From NCBI GenBank assembly GCA_017649945.1, contig JAGCFU010000037.1, positions 1-62,773 of the forward strand: a DNA stretch of 62,773 nucleotides, given 5' to 3'. The notes below the pieces were generated by a model. That model did not search any database and was not told where the DNA came from. It saw only the letters and a list, made by a program, of their open reading frames with translations. Shown one piece after another: positions 17,808-27,181 of the stretch. This DNA comes from Bacteroidales bacterium (GTDB lineage: Bacteria; Bacteroidota; Bacteroidia; Bacteroidales; F082). A program made the position numbers and the translations under genes. Each line of letters starts with the position of its first letter. Position 1 is the first letter of the stretch.

Positions 17808-18722
17808 TTATTTCTGACGATAATAATTTGGCGTGCAACCGGTGTGCGATTTAAAATATTTATAGAAAAACGACTGGTTAGGGAAGTTGAGTTGGTCGGC
17901 TATCTCCTTGATACTCAAATCGGTATGACGAAGTAAGTGTTGCGCCTCTAGAATCACATATTTATTGATAATCTCAGGAGCAGAAAAACCGCTAACGTTC
18001 TTGATGATCTTAGAAAGATATTTCGGCGTTATGCATAGCTTGTCGGCATAAAAACCCACAGAACGCTCCTTGTCGTGGTATTTCTCAACGAGTTGCACAA
18101 ATGTTTTAAAAACATTTTTATGATGTGTAGAGGCTGCTTTCTCAGAGTTTTCTTCTTCGGCGACAAGGCGTTTCATGAGAATTCCCCCGATGAGATGGAA
18201 AATCGATGCGAGTAAAAACCTGACGCTGTCGTCGCGGTAAGCTGAGTTCGTATTTATCACATTATCAATGAGATTTAAGTATTGCGTCGCGATGTCGACT
18301 TCTTCCGGAGCCATCTCCAGTATCGGACTTTTCAGCACGGTGAGCGCATCCATGAAAATCTTGTTCAAGTCAGAGCCGAGCTTAGTCATATATTGCGGCG
18401 ACATGGCGAGAATTGTCATTTCGACAAACTCATTGTTGTCGTCGAGAGGCTCCAACTGAATAATATTATTAGGTGTGTTGACTGCCAGCATGCCGTCGTG
18501 AATATCATATTCCGTAAGGTTGATAGTGCATTTGAAACGACCTTTCTTGCAATATGCCGCAATGAATCCGTCAATTCGACTTGGAAACTTCAGTGGCTGA
18601 ATGTCGATGTTGTTCGTTTGATGAGCAAGAATAAAATCATCCCCTATGCCTACGATATAGTCCTTCAGGAAAAGTTCCTTCACCTTTGAAAGCGAGAATT
18701 TATTGTATGATTGATTATTCAT
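17808..18722 (-). CDS. AraC-family transcriptional regulator
   Basis: A 304-residue protein: an N-terminal cupin-like ligand domain (about 25-150) and a C-terminal double helix-turn-helix of the AraC/XylS type, with DKLCITPKYLSKIIKNVSG and the second helix pair in SIKEIADQLNFPNQSFFYKY followed by FKSHTGCTPNYYR. It is divergent from the TolC-HlyD-permease operon with 174 bases between them, the classic arrangement of a regulator and its target. It has its own TAATTTTG promoter box. The inducer is unknown; control of the efflux operon is inference. Confidence 0.9.
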   Translation of the reverse strand: MNNQSYNKFSLSKVKELFLKDYIVGIGDDFILAHQTNNIDIQPLKFPSRIDGFIAAYCKKGRFKCTINLTEYDIHDGMLAVNTPNNIIQLEPLDDNNEFVEMTILAMSPQYMTKLGSDLNKIFMDALTVLKSPILEMAPEEVDIATQYLNLIDNVINTNSAYRDDSVRFLLASIFHLIGGILMKRLVAEEENSEKAASTHHKNVFKTFVQLVEKYHDKERSVGFYADKLCITPKYLSKIIKNVSGFSAPEIINKYVILEAQHLLRHTDLSIKEIADQLNFPNQSFFYKYFKSHTGCTPNYYRQK

Positions 18723-18733
18723 AGAGCAATGTT

Positions 18734-18794
18734 TTCGACAAAATTACATAAAAAATCATTTATAATGTTTAAATTTATGCAAAAATTCGACCAA
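18734..18794. promoter_or_regulatory. Possible AraC operator: direct repeat in the divergent promoter region
   Basis: TTCGAC(A/C)AA occurs at 18734-18742 and 18786-18794, same orientation, 52 bases apart (about five helix turns). The first copy overlaps the araC -7 box (TAATTTTG, minus strand, 18746-18739). It is a candidate binding site only. Confidence 0.3.
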
Positions 18795-18825
18795 TAGATA
18801 TCTTTTGTCTATAATTTTATATTTA

Positions 18826-18853
18826 TTGTTAAAGAATTATTTTTGTATTTTTG
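18826..18853 (+). promoter_or_regulatory. Promoter of the TolC-HlyD-permease operon
   Basis: TATTTTTG at 18846-18853 with TTG at 18826-18828 as -33 remnant, spacing 17. The 5' leader to the ATG at 18897 is about 40 bases. Confidence 0.6.
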
Positions 18854-18896
18854 CGAGGTGATTAACATAAGCTGAAAAATAAATTGTTAAAAATAT

Positions 18897-20411
18897 ATGA
18901 GAATAAAAACTGTTAGAAAGAAATTGGCGGTTTTGGTTTTGATTTTATCTGTCGCCTGCCAGCTTGTCGCGCAACAGGTTCTGTCGCTTCAGGATTGCCG
19001 TGACATGGCACTTGAGAACAACAAAAATCTCAAGATTTCGCAGGAAAAAGTGAATATCGCGAATTACGACAAGAAAATTGCGTTTTCCAATTATCTGCCA
19101 AAGATTACGGCACAAGGCACTTACACTTACAATGAGAAACAGTTGCAACTGCTCAGCGATGACAAACTTAGCGCCCTCAGCTCATTGGGCTCGACGCTTC
19201 AGGGTGATATCAACGGCTTCGTGGACCCTATCATCCAGAACTTGATGCAGAATCCGTCGCTGTATGAGATTATCGCTCAGAATCCGGCGTTGTTGAATCT
19301 TATTCAGAACATACATCATATCGGCGCGTTGGAGGCTCTCGATGCCATCGGAAGTGAGATCGCAGATCAGTTCAAGCTTGACACACGTAACGTTTATGCC
19401 GGCATGATAACCATTCAGGAGCCTGTGTACGCCGGAGGTAAGATCCGTGCTTACAATAAGATGGCCCGTTATGCGCAAGACCTTGCCGAGATGCAACTCA
19501 CAACAGAACAACAGGATATCATCGTCACCACCGACAAGGCATATTGGCAGATAGTGTCGTTGGCAAACAAAGAGAAACTGACGATGAACTATGTTCAGTT
19601 GCTGCGCACCGTGTCGGATAACGTCGACAAACTCGTTAACGAAGGCATGGCGACGGTTGCCGACCGTCTCTCCATCAGGGTGAAACTTAACGATGCTGAG
19701 CTGACATTAATAAAGGTGCAGAATGGCCTCGTACTGTCGAAGATGCTTCTCTGCCAGAGCTGCGGACTTCCTCTTGACAGCAATATCGTATTGGCGGACG
19801 AGAACTTGGAAGATGTTGTTATTCCTGCATATAATCCGGTATATACTGAAGAGGATATCATGCAAAACAGAAGCGAGCTTCAGAGCCTCACGCTTGCAAC
19901 CAAGATTTACGACAAGAAGGTTAGCATCGCGCGTTCGGAGTTCCTGCCTACGGTGGCTGTCTTCGGCAATTATATCGTGACGAACCCTTCGATGTTCAAC
20001 GGTTTTGAGAAGGAATTTCACGGTTTCTACAATGTCGGCGTGATTGCCAAAGTGCCGCTGTTCCACTTCGGAGAGGGTTATTACAAGGTACGCAAGGCGA
20101 AATCAGAGGCCTTGATAGCCCGTATGAAACTCGACGACACCAAGGAACTCGTAATGCTTCAGGTAAACCAGTATGCGAAACAGATTAAAGAAGCCGAGTC
20201 ACGCCTTCAGATGACGACGGAGAAGATGTCGGATGCCGAGGAGAACCTGCGCATGGCGACGGTGGGATTCAACGAAGGCATGATACCTTCAGCGACACTC
20301 GAGGCCGCACAGACGTCATGGATGCAGGCACACACAGAGTATATCGACGCTAAAATCGACGTCATCATGGCAAACACATATCTTAACAAAGCAGTTGGTA
20401 ATTTGAGATAA
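18897..20411 (+). CDS. TolC-family outer-membrane efflux protein
   Basis: A 504-residue protein with signal peptide (cleavage after about residue 24, LVAQ/Q) and the two long coiled-coil OEP repeats of TolC: LSLQDCRDMALENNKNLKIS at the start of the first and NYVQLLRTVSDNVDKLVNEG within it, ending in IDAKIDVIMANTYLNKAVGN. An insertion at about 70-145 rich in Leu/Asn is unlike E. coli TolC. It forms the outer-membrane channel of a tripartite exporter with the next three gene products. First gene of the operon under the divergent AraC regulator. Confidence 0.93.
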   Translation: MRIKTVRKKLAVLVLILSVACQLVAQQVLSLQDCRDMALENNKNLKISQEKVNIANYDKKIAFSNYLPKITAQGTYTYNEKQLQLLSDDKLSALSSLGSTLQGDINGFVDPIIQNLMQNPSLYEIIAQNPALLNLIQNIHHIGALEALDAIGSEIADQFKLDTRNVYAGMITIQEPVYAGGKIRAYNKMARYAQDLAEMQLTTEQQDIIVTTDKAYWQIVSLANKEKLTMNYVQLLRTVSDNVDKLVNEGMATVADRLSIRVKLNDAELTLIKVQNGLVLSKMLLCQSCGLPLDSNIVLADENLEDVVIPAYNPVYTEEDIMQNRSELQSLTLATKIYDKKVSIARSEFLPTVAVFGNYIVTNPSMFNGFEKEFHGFYNVGVIAKVPLFHFGEGYYKVRKAKSEALIARMKLDDTKELVMLQVNQYAKQIKEAESRLQMTTEKMSDAEENLRMATVGFNEGMIPSATLEAAQTSWMQAHTEYIDAKIDVIMANTYLNKAVGNLR

Positions 20412-20431
20412 ATAAAATAAAAAATATAGTT

Positions 20432-21439
20432 ATGGCTACATCAGAAAAAACACAGAGAATAAACACATTCATCGCATTGACAGTGTTGGGAGTGGTAATT
20501 GCTACGGTCTGTATCATAGGCTCTATAACCTATGGTAAGATAACAGAGATAATGCAGGGGCAGATGGAGGCCACGGAATACCGTGTGTCGAGCAAGGTGC
20601 CTGGCAGAATCCTTGAGTTCAGAGTGAAGGAAGGCGACAAGGTGAAGGCTGGCGACACCCTTGCAATCATCGAGGCGCCTGAGGTGATGGCGAAGAAAGC
20701 TCAGGCTGAGGCTGTCAAGACCGCTGCACAGGCTCTCAACGACAAGGCTGAGGCAGGCGCACGCGAGGAGCAGATCCAGGGCGCTTACGAACTCTGGCAG
20801 AAAGCTATCGTGAACCGCGACATCTGGGAAAAATCGTTCAAACGCGTGTCGAATCTCTTCAAAGAAGGCGTGGTGAGCGAGCAGAAATATGATGAGACCA
20901 AAGCTCAGTACGACGCTGCCGTCGCTACAGAGAAAGCCGCTAAGTCGCAGTACGACCTCGCCGTGAAAGGCGCTCAGAAAGAAGATAAGGAGATGGCCGC
21001 TGCCAAGGTTGCGCAGGCCAAAGGCGCCGTGGCAGAAGTCGACTCGTATATCAGCGAGACAATCTTGCTCGCATATGCCGACGGTGAAGTCACTGAGATA
21101 TTCCCACACATCGGCGAGCTTGTAGGTACAGGCGCTCCTATCATGAATATCGCGATGATGGACGACATGTGGGCTACTTTCAACGTGCGCGAAGACCATC
21201 TCACAAAACTGCCTATAGGAAGCCGTTTCACAGCGGAGTTCCCGGCACTCGGAGCATCTGTCGTCATGGAAGTCAATTATATCAAAGACAGAGGCGACTA
21301 TGCCGCTTGGAAAGCCACAAAACAATATGGACAGTATGACCTCAAGACGTTCGAGGTGCGTGCAGTGCCGGTGGCTGAAGTGGAAGGCCTTAGACCAGGA
21401 ATGACTGTTATTTACAGAGTCGGTGAGGAGTCAAAATGA
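20432..21439 (+). CDS. HlyD-family membrane fusion protein
   Basis: A 335-residue periplasmic adaptor. One N-terminal membrane helix (about 13-33), a split biotinyl-lipoyl domain (YRVSSKVPGRILEFRVKEGD at about 46-65), a long Ala/Lys/Glu coiled-coil hairpin (about 75-200), and the second half-lipoyl strand IGELVGTGAPIMNI. It bridges the TolC-like channel and the inner-membrane permeases. Its last codons overlap the next start by 4 bases (ATGA), showing translational coupling. Confidence 0.93.
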   Translation: MATSEKTQRINTFIALTVLGVVIATVCIIGSITYGKITEIMQGQMEATEYRVSSKVPGRILEFRVKEGDKVKAGDTLAIIEAPEVMAKKAQAEAVKTAAQALNDKAEAGAREEQIQGAYELWQKAIVNRDIWEKSFKRVSNLFKEGVVSEQKYDETKAQYDAAVATEKAAKSQYDLAVKGAQKEDKEMAAAKVAQAKGAVAEVDSYISETILLAYADGEVTEIFPHIGELVGTGAPIMNIAMMDDMWATFNVREDHLTKLPIGSRFTAEFPALGASVVMEVNYIKDRGDYAAWKATKQYGQYDLKTFEVRAVPVAEVEGLRPGMTVIYRVGEESK

Positions 21440-22605
21440 ACGGACTGAAACAAGTTTTGGCTGTCGCGAAGCGTGAGAAGAACAGGCTCCTGGTGCGCCC
21501 GATCTACTTGTTTTGTATGGTCATCGCCCCAATCATAGCTTTCATCTTCTTCACCACGCTGATGAGCGAGGGACTGCCGTCGGATCTGCCTGCAGGCGTC
21601 GTCGACGAGGACAACACCTCCACGACACGCGAGGTGATACGAAACCTTGATGCGTTCCAGCAGACCGATATCATCGAGCATTATCCTGATGTCGCATCGG
21701 CGCGTGTGGCGATGCAGAAAGGCAAGATATATGCGTTCTATTACATCCCGAAAGGAACTACACAACTCGCAATTACAGGCAAACAGCCGACGGTGTCGTT
21801 CTACACCGTGGCATCGTATATCATCCCGGGCTCGTTGGCTTACCGCGACATGAAGATGATGTCGGAATACGCAGCTGGCGCCGTGGGTCGCGCCTCGTTG
21901 TACGCCAAAGGATATACCGAAGACCAGGCGATGGCAGTGCTCCAGCCGATAAAGATGGAGATACACGCCGTCAATAACCCGAGTCTTAACTATTCGGTGT
22001 ATCTTTGCAACACATTGCTCCCGGGTATCATCATGCTCATCATCATGCAGGTGACAATTTATTCTATCTACGTAGAGTTGAAAGAAGAGACTGCGAAGGA
22101 ATGGTTAGCTTTAACAGACAACGATATCGTGAAGGCCGTGATAGGTAAGCTCTTGCCTCAGCTCTTAGTGTGGCTGCTGATGGGAGTTTTCATCCTCTTC
22201 GTCCTCTATGGATGGTGGCGTTTCCCTCTCAACAGAGGCATTTGGCCGATGGTTCTTAATATGTTGATGCTCATCAACGCTTCAATAGCCTTCGGCGTGT
22301 TTTTATGCGGAGCCCTGCCTTCATTGAGATGGGCATTGAGTCTCGCGACATTGTGGGGAGTGCTGTCATTCCCTATCTCAGGATTCTCTTTCCCGCAGAT
22401 GGCGTTCCCTAACCCGTTAAGAGCTCTTTCGTGGCTGTTCCCGTTGCGTCATTATTTCTTGATTTATGTCGACCAGGCGCTAAACGGACTCCCGCTGTAC
22501 TATTCGTGGCCCAACATCGCCATACAGATAGGATTCCTGGCATTGCCTGTGATGGTTATGGGACGGTTGAAGAGATTCCTGCTTGAGTTCCATTATACTC
22601 ATTAA
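21436..22605 (+). CDS. ABC-2 type permease, YhhJ/YbhR-like
   Basis: A 389-residue inner-membrane protein: one N-terminal helix, a large periplasmic domain (about 45-195, beginning LPSDLPAGVVDEDNTSTTR), then five helices in the C-terminal half, the standard ABC-2 plan of YhhJ/YbhS/YbhR. It overlaps the HlyD gene by 4 bases. No ATP-binding subunit is encoded in this operon, so energy must come from an ATPase encoded elsewhere or from another mechanism. Probable role is export of a drug, lipid or peptide. Confidence 0.88.
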   Translation: MNGLKQVLAVAKREKNRLLVRPIYLFCMVIAPIIAFIFFTTLMSEGLPSDLPAGVVDEDNTSTTREVIRNLDAFQQTDIIEHYPDVASARVAMQKGKIYAFYYIPKGTTQLAITGKQPTVSFYTVASYIIPGSLAYRDMKMMSEYAAGAVGRASLYAKGYTEDQAMAVLQPIKMEIHAVNNPSLNYSVYLCNTLLPGIIMLIIMQVTIYSIYVELKEETAKEWLALTDNDIVKAVIGKLLPQLLVWLLMGVFILFVLYGWWRFPLNRGIWPMVLNMLMLINASIAFGVFLCGALPSLRWALSLATLWGVLSFPISGFSFPQMAFPNPLRALSWLFPLRHYFLIYVDQALNGLPLYYSWPNIAIQIGFLALPVMVMGRLKRFLLEFHYTH

Positions 22606-22615
22606 ATTATTGATT

Positions 22616-23782
22616 ATGAAATGGTTAAGAAATATAATAGAGGTTTGGGCTTATGAGATGAGATGCGCCTTGTTCGACGAGGGTGTTGTAGTGTTCTTCG
22701 TCATAGTGCCGCTTCTGTACCCGCTTCTTTATGCGTATCTTTACAATAATGAGGTCGTCAGGGAGGTGCCGACAGTGGTTGTCGACAACAGTCATTCGCA
22801 GATGAGCCGTGAGTTTGTCCGCCGTGTGGATGCCACCGGTGATGTCGAGATTGTCTCACATTGCGCGGATATGCAAGAAGCCCAGCAGATGATTCATCAA
22901 CGTGATGCCTATTGCCTGATTTATATCCCTAAGGACTTTGAAAAAGACATCGCGGAGATGCGTCAGACCACTGTGGAGCTGTACTCCGACATGAGCGGAC
23001 TGTTGTATTACAAGGCAGTCTTGAGCAGCTGTACTGAGGTCTCGCTCGACATGAACAAGGAGATAAAGGCGTCGAGGATTCCGGGTGCTACTGAGCAACA
23101 GATTTCAGCGTTCCAGTATCCTATCGAATACAAATACGTCCCGATGTTCAACACTCAAAGTGGATTCGCATCGTTCATCATCCCTGCGGTGCTGATGCTT
23201 ATCATACAGCAGACGATGGTGCTGGGCGTGGGTATGATGGCTGGCGAGGAGCGTGAGAAGGTGCGCAAACATATCGCGGAGCCGCATATCATCGGGAAAA
23301 GACCTATCGAGGTGCTTTTCGGAAAGTCGACGACGATATTCACTATATATAGCATCATCGCAGTGTATCTCGTATGCATCGTGCCTATGATTTTCGACCT
23401 CATCCACATCTGGAGATGGCATACACTGCTGGCTTTCATGGTGCCGTATCTGCTGTCGTGCATTTTCTTCAGCATCACAGTGTCGTCAGTTGCGCACGAC
23501 AGAGAGTCGTTCATAGTGATGTTTGTGTTCATGTCGGTGCCGTTGTTATTCGCAAGCGGCATCTCGTGGCCTGCCAGCAACATCCCTATATTCTGGAAAG
23601 GATTCTCCTGGCTGTTCCCGTCGACATTCGGCATCAACGGATTCGTGAGAATCAGTTCGATGGGCGCCACACTCGCCGACGTGCAATATGAGCTGAATGC
23701 GTTGTGGATTCAGACGTTCGCGTTTTTCGTGATGTCGTACATCGTATATAAGAGAACGTACGGCAAACAGCTGTGGGCGTAA
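22616..23782 (+). CDS. Second ABC-2 type permease
   Basis: A 388-residue relative of the preceding protein with the same plan (VVVDNSHSQMSREFVRRVDA in the periplasmic domain, five C-terminal helices). I chose ATG 22616, 10 bases after the previous stop; an ATG-like start further upstream would overlap the preceding gene and adds no conserved sequence. Together the two permeases would form a heterodimer. It is the last gene of the AraC-linked operon: a promoter for the next gene follows. Confidence 0.88.
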   Translation: MKWLRNIIEVWAYEMRCALFDEGVVVFFVIVPLLYPLLYAYLYNNEVVREVPTVVVDNSHSQMSREFVRRVDATGDVEIVSHCADMQEAQQMIHQRDAYCLIYIPKDFEKDIAEMRQTTVELYSDMSGLLYYKAVLSSCTEVSLDMNKEIKASRIPGATEQQISAFQYPIEYKYVPMFNTQSGFASFIIPAVLMLIIQQTMVLGVGMMAGEEREKVRKHIAEPHIIGKRPIEVLFGKSTTIFTIYSIIAVYLVCIVPMIFDLIHIWRWHTLLAFMVPYLLSCIFFSITVSSVAHDRESFIVMFVFMSVPLLFASGISWPASNIPIFWKGFSWLFPSTFGINGFVRISSMGATLADVQYELNALWIQTFAFFVMSYIVYKRTYGKQLWA

Positions 23783-23802
23783 ATTTATGTTAAATTACTT
23801 TG

Positions 23803-23830
23803 TTGGAGTAATGTTTTTTTTATAATTTTG
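23803..23830 (+). promoter_or_regulatory. Promoter of the RND/MMPL-polyprenyl synthase pair
   Basis: TAATTTTG at 23823-23830 with TTG at 23803-23805 (17-base spacing), 18 bases before the start codon at 23849. Confidence 0.6.
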
Positions 23831-23848
23831 CAATTTTAATTCTCAATT

Positions 23849-26152
23849 ATGTGGAATAGAATTGCAAATTATATTTTAAAATATCGTGTCTTAAATCTTT
23901 GCATAGTATCTGCTATCTTGATATTCATGGGGCTGAAGGCAGTTAACGTGAAAATGGGGCACAACCTCGCCAACACCCTTCCGGAAACCGACTCTACGAT
24001 GGTCGTTTACAGACAGTTTCTTGACAAATACGGACAAGACGGCAGGAGCATTTTTGTCGGAATGTATGACAAAGACCTTTACACACTCGAACATTTTCAA
24101 GATTATTACGACCTCAACACCAAGATAAGAGAGATTGACGGCGTCACCGAATGTCTCTCTGTTACAAGGATTTACAATCTGAAGAAGAACGACAGCATCA
24201 AAAAATTCGAACTCTCTCAGGTTGTGACGCGACGTCCTGAGACACAAGAGGAAGTGGATGCAATCCGCAATGAGATACAGAGCCTCGCTATGTACGACGG
24301 GCTGCTTTTCAATCAGGCGACCAATTCCATCATGATGATTGTTTCCATTGATGATGAACATGTTACAACAAATGCACGCAAGAATTTGGTGCTCTCATTG
24401 AGAGAGGTCTTAGACCAATATGGACAGAAAAACGGCATCGAGATGTGTATCTCGGGCATGCCATATATCCGTGAAATCACGACACAGAAGATGGTGAAGG
24501 AGATTGTATATTTCACCATTCTATCTATTTTTGTCGCAGGCTTCATCCTTTATCTGTTTTTCCGTTCGTGGCGTCCGCTCGTGTCGGTGGTCGCGATAGT
24601 CTTGGTGTCGGTGGCTTACATGTTCGGAATCATGGTGCTGCTGAAATTCGACGTGACGATTCTCACTGGCGTGCTTCCACCGTTGTTGATAATCATCGGC
24701 GTGGAGAACTCCATCTTCATGCTCAACAAATATCACCGTGAGTTCGAAGTATGTCACGATAAGTTGCAGGCTCTGCACAACGTGATAACACGTATCGGTC
24801 CGGCGAACTTCCTCACAAACACAACAACGGCCGTCAGTTTTGCCTCGTTTATCATCACGAGAAACGTGCTCTTGGTGCCGTTCGGTATCCTCGCGAGTAT
24901 ATGCATCATGCTGACTTACGTGCTGACGATGCTGCTGCTCCCGACATTCTTCAGCTACCAGAAAAAGCCGGAAGGGAAGATGGTCAACTACATGAACAAC
25001 CCGAAGATCAATTACATCATGATGGAGGTCTCAAAATTTGTTCTGAGCCGCAAACGTTATATCTATGCTGTGCTCGGAGTCCTGATGATAGTGGTTGTCA
25101 TCGGGGCGATGAGAATGTCTACATCAGGCCGTGTCGTCGATGACATCGCGAAGAGCGACAAACTATACAAAGACATCATGTTTTTCGAGAAAAACGTGGG
25201 CGGTGTGATGCCTTTCGAGATTTCCATTGACACCAGGAAACCTAAAGGTGTCATGAATGCAGCCTTTATCCGTAAGGTGCAGCAGCTGCAGGACACTCTG
25301 GCGCTTTATCCTGAGTTCAGCAGGCCTCTGTCGATCGTTGAGGTGGTGAAATTCGCCCGTCAAGGGTTCTTCAACGGAAAAAGCGACCAATATAAGGTGC
25401 CAAGCAACAACGAATTCGGTTTCATCTTGAAATACTTGCCCGACAATAAAGGCGGCGAGCTGCCGAGCGTCATCACTCAGTACATGGACAAGGAGATGCA
25501 GTGCACACGTATCTCTGCGCAGATGGCTAACGTCACGACACCGAAAATCGACAGCATTAGCAAAGCGTTACGTCCGGCTATAGATAAGATTTTCCCGAAA
25601 GAGAAATACGACGTCGTAATGACTGGAAGCGCCATGGTGACCCTGCAAGGCACCAACTACCTTATCAGGAACCTGTCATATTCGCTGTTGCTCGCTTTCG
25701 TGGTAATAGCTTTGCTGATGGCGCTGACGTTCCATAAGTTCAAAATGGTGGTTATCTCGTTGATACCCAATCTGATACCGCTTATTTTCACTGCCGGAGT
25801 GATGGGATATACAGGCATCCCGTTGAAGATGTCGACAATCATAGTGTTCAGCATCGCACTTGGAATCAGTGTTGACAACACCATACATTATCTTGCCCGT
25901 TACAGACTGCAGATGAAAAGCAACAATTATGACATCAAGAAATCGGTGATGGCGGCTATTCAGGAAACCGGCCCGAGCATGATTTATTCAGCCAGCATCT
26001 TGATTTGCGGATTCCTCATCTTCGCTTTCTCGTCGTTCGGCGGAACGAAGATTGTAGGATTCTTGGTGCCGTTTACATTGCTTGTCGCTTTGATAACCAA
26101 TATTTTAGTACTGCCGGCTTTGGTTTTGACATTTAATAAAAAAAAGATATGA
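23849..26152 (+). CDS. RND-superfamily (MMPL/HpnN-like) transporter
   Basis: A 767-residue inner-membrane protein made of two repeats, each one helix, a periplasmic domain and five helices. Conserved RND helix-4-type motifs are seen as GVENSIFMLNKYHRE in the first half and SVDNTIHYLARYR in the second. It has the length of lipid-exporting MMPL/HpnN-type or SSD-containing proteins rather than the roughly 1000 residues of AcrB-type drug pumps. It is followed, with a 4-base ATGA overlap, by a polyprenyl synthase gene, so an isoprenoid or other lipid cargo is plausible but unproven. Confidence 0.85.
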   Translation: MWNRIANYILKYRVLNLCIVSAILIFMGLKAVNVKMGHNLANTLPETDSTMVVYRQFLDKYGQDGRSIFVGMYDKDLYTLEHFQDYYDLNTKIREIDGVTECLSVTRIYNLKKNDSIKKFELSQVVTRRPETQEEVDAIRNEIQSLAMYDGLLFNQATNSIMMIVSIDDEHVTTNARKNLVLSLREVLDQYGQKNGIEMCISGMPYIREITTQKMVKEIVYFTILSIFVAGFILYLFFRSWRPLVSVVAIVLVSVAYMFGIMVLLKFDVTILTGVLPPLLIIIGVENSIFMLNKYHREFEVCHDKLQALHNVITRIGPANFLTNTTTAVSFASFIITRNVLLVPFGILASICIMLTYVLTMLLLPTFFSYQKKPEGKMVNYMNNPKINYIMMEVSKFVLSRKRYIYAVLGVLMIVVVIGAMRMSTSGRVVDDIAKSDKLYKDIMFFEKNVGGVMPFEISIDTRKPKGVMNAAFIRKVQQLQDTLALYPEFSRPLSIVEVVKFARQGFFNGKSDQYKVPSNNEFGFILKYLPDNKGGELPSVITQYMDKEMQCTRISAQMANVTTPKIDSISKALRPAIDKIFPKEKYDVVMTGSAMVTLQGTNYLIRNLSYSLLLAFVVIALLMALTFHKFKMVVISLIPNLIPLIFTAGVMGYTGIPLKMSTIIVFSIALGISVDNTIHYLARYRLQMKSNNYDIKKSVMAAIQETGPSMIYSASILICGFLIFAFSSFGGTKIVGFLVPFTLLVALITNILVLPALVLTFNKKKI

Positions 26153-27123
26153 CATCTGTTCAACAAATTCAGGATAAGATAACGGAATTCATTGAGTCTC
26201 AAGATTTTATGGGTACTCCGAGTGAACTTTACGCTCCGATAGACTATACAATGAGCCAGAAAGGCAAACGTATGCGTCCTACCTTGGCGTTGCTTGCTTG
26301 TGAGATGTTTGGCGGCGACATTAACGAGTGTCTCACACCTGCTGTGGCTGCTGAGATTTTCCATAATTTCACGCTCATTCACGACGATATCATGGACGAG
26401 GCGCCTTTGAGAAGAGGCTTGGAGACCGTTTATCATAAATGGAACTCAAATATTGCGCTGCTTTCTGGCGATACTATGCTTATCAAAGCGTTTCAATATG
26501 CGCTGAGTACCAATAAGATGTATTCGCAAAAGATTCTTGCAGAGCTCTGCAAGGTGGCGCTTGAGGTGTGTGAGGGACAGCAGTACGACCTGAATTTCGA
26601 GACACGCGACGATGTCACTCTTGAGGAATATATTGAGATGATTCGTCTGAAAACAGCTGTTTTACTCGGCTCAGTATTGAAGATAGGAGCTATCGTGGCT
26701 GGTGCCGACGAGAAAAACATGCAGGCAGTCTACGACTTCGGCATCGATTTAGGCATAGCGTTCCAGTTGCAAGACGATTTGTTCGACTGCTACGGCGACG
26801 TCAAAATCTTCGGTAAGATGCCGGGAGGCGATATTGCCGACAACAAGAAGACATACCTTTATCTGAAGGCGTTGGAACTCGCTTCCGCTGACGACAAAAA
26901 ACAACTCGAAGGCTATTTCTCGATGCCCAAAGGCCGTGATGACAAGAAAATGCAGGCTGTTTTGGACATCTTCGCAAAATACAACGTCCGCGACATCGTG
27001 ACGAATGTCATGACAAACTACTACGAAAATTCACTTAAACACCTTGACGCTATTGATGTTCCGGAAGAGAAGAAGGCGGTGCTGAGAAATTATGCCGATT
27101 ACCTTTATAATCGCATTAAATAA
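26149..27123 (+). CDS. ispB: Polyprenyl diphosphate synthase
   Basis: A 324-residue trans-isoprenyl diphosphate synthase. Both Asp-rich Mg2+ motifs are intact: HDDIMDEAPLRRG at about residues 82-94 and LQDDLFDCYGD at about 206-216; the substrate-binding GKRMRP is at about 44-49. It condenses isopentenyl diphosphate units to a chain whose length (for example octaprenyl for menaquinone) cannot be read here, so the symbol is tentative. Translationally coupled to the RND gene. The convergent queA follows across a repeat-bearing spacer. Confidence 0.9.
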   Translation: MTSVQQIQDKITEFIESQDFMGTPSELYAPIDYTMSQKGKRMRPTLALLACEMFGGDINECLTPAVAAEIFHNFTLIHDDIMDEAPLRRGLETVYHKWNSNIALLSGDTMLIKAFQYALSTNKMYSQKILAELCKVALEVCEGQQYDLNFETRDDVTLEEYIEMIRLKTAVLLGSVLKIGAIVAGADEKNMQAVYDFGIDLGIAFQLQDDLFDCYGDVKIFGKMPGGDIADNKKTYLYLKALELASADDKKQLEGYFSMPKGRDDKKMQAVLDIFAKYNVRDIVTNVMTNYYENSLKHLDAIDVPEEKKAVLRNYADYLYNRIK

Positions 27124-27125
27124 TT

Positions 27126-27181
27126 TTAAGGATAAGTTTATCATTTCTTATCCTTCTTATCAGCGAAGCGCTTATCCTTAA
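27126..27181. repeat. CTTATC-family inverted element between convergent genes
   Basis: TTAAGGATAAG (27126-27136) and CTTATCCTTAA (27171-27181) pair perfectly over 11 bases; between them stand further CTTATC copies and the core CTTATCAGCGAAGCGCTTATC. It may act as a terminator for both ispB and queA. Confidence 0.75.

Noticed and set aside
20441-21325. Long antisense frame opposite the HlyD gene
   Set aside because: It is a by-product of codon bias in the coiled coil of HlyD and shows no protein-family pattern.
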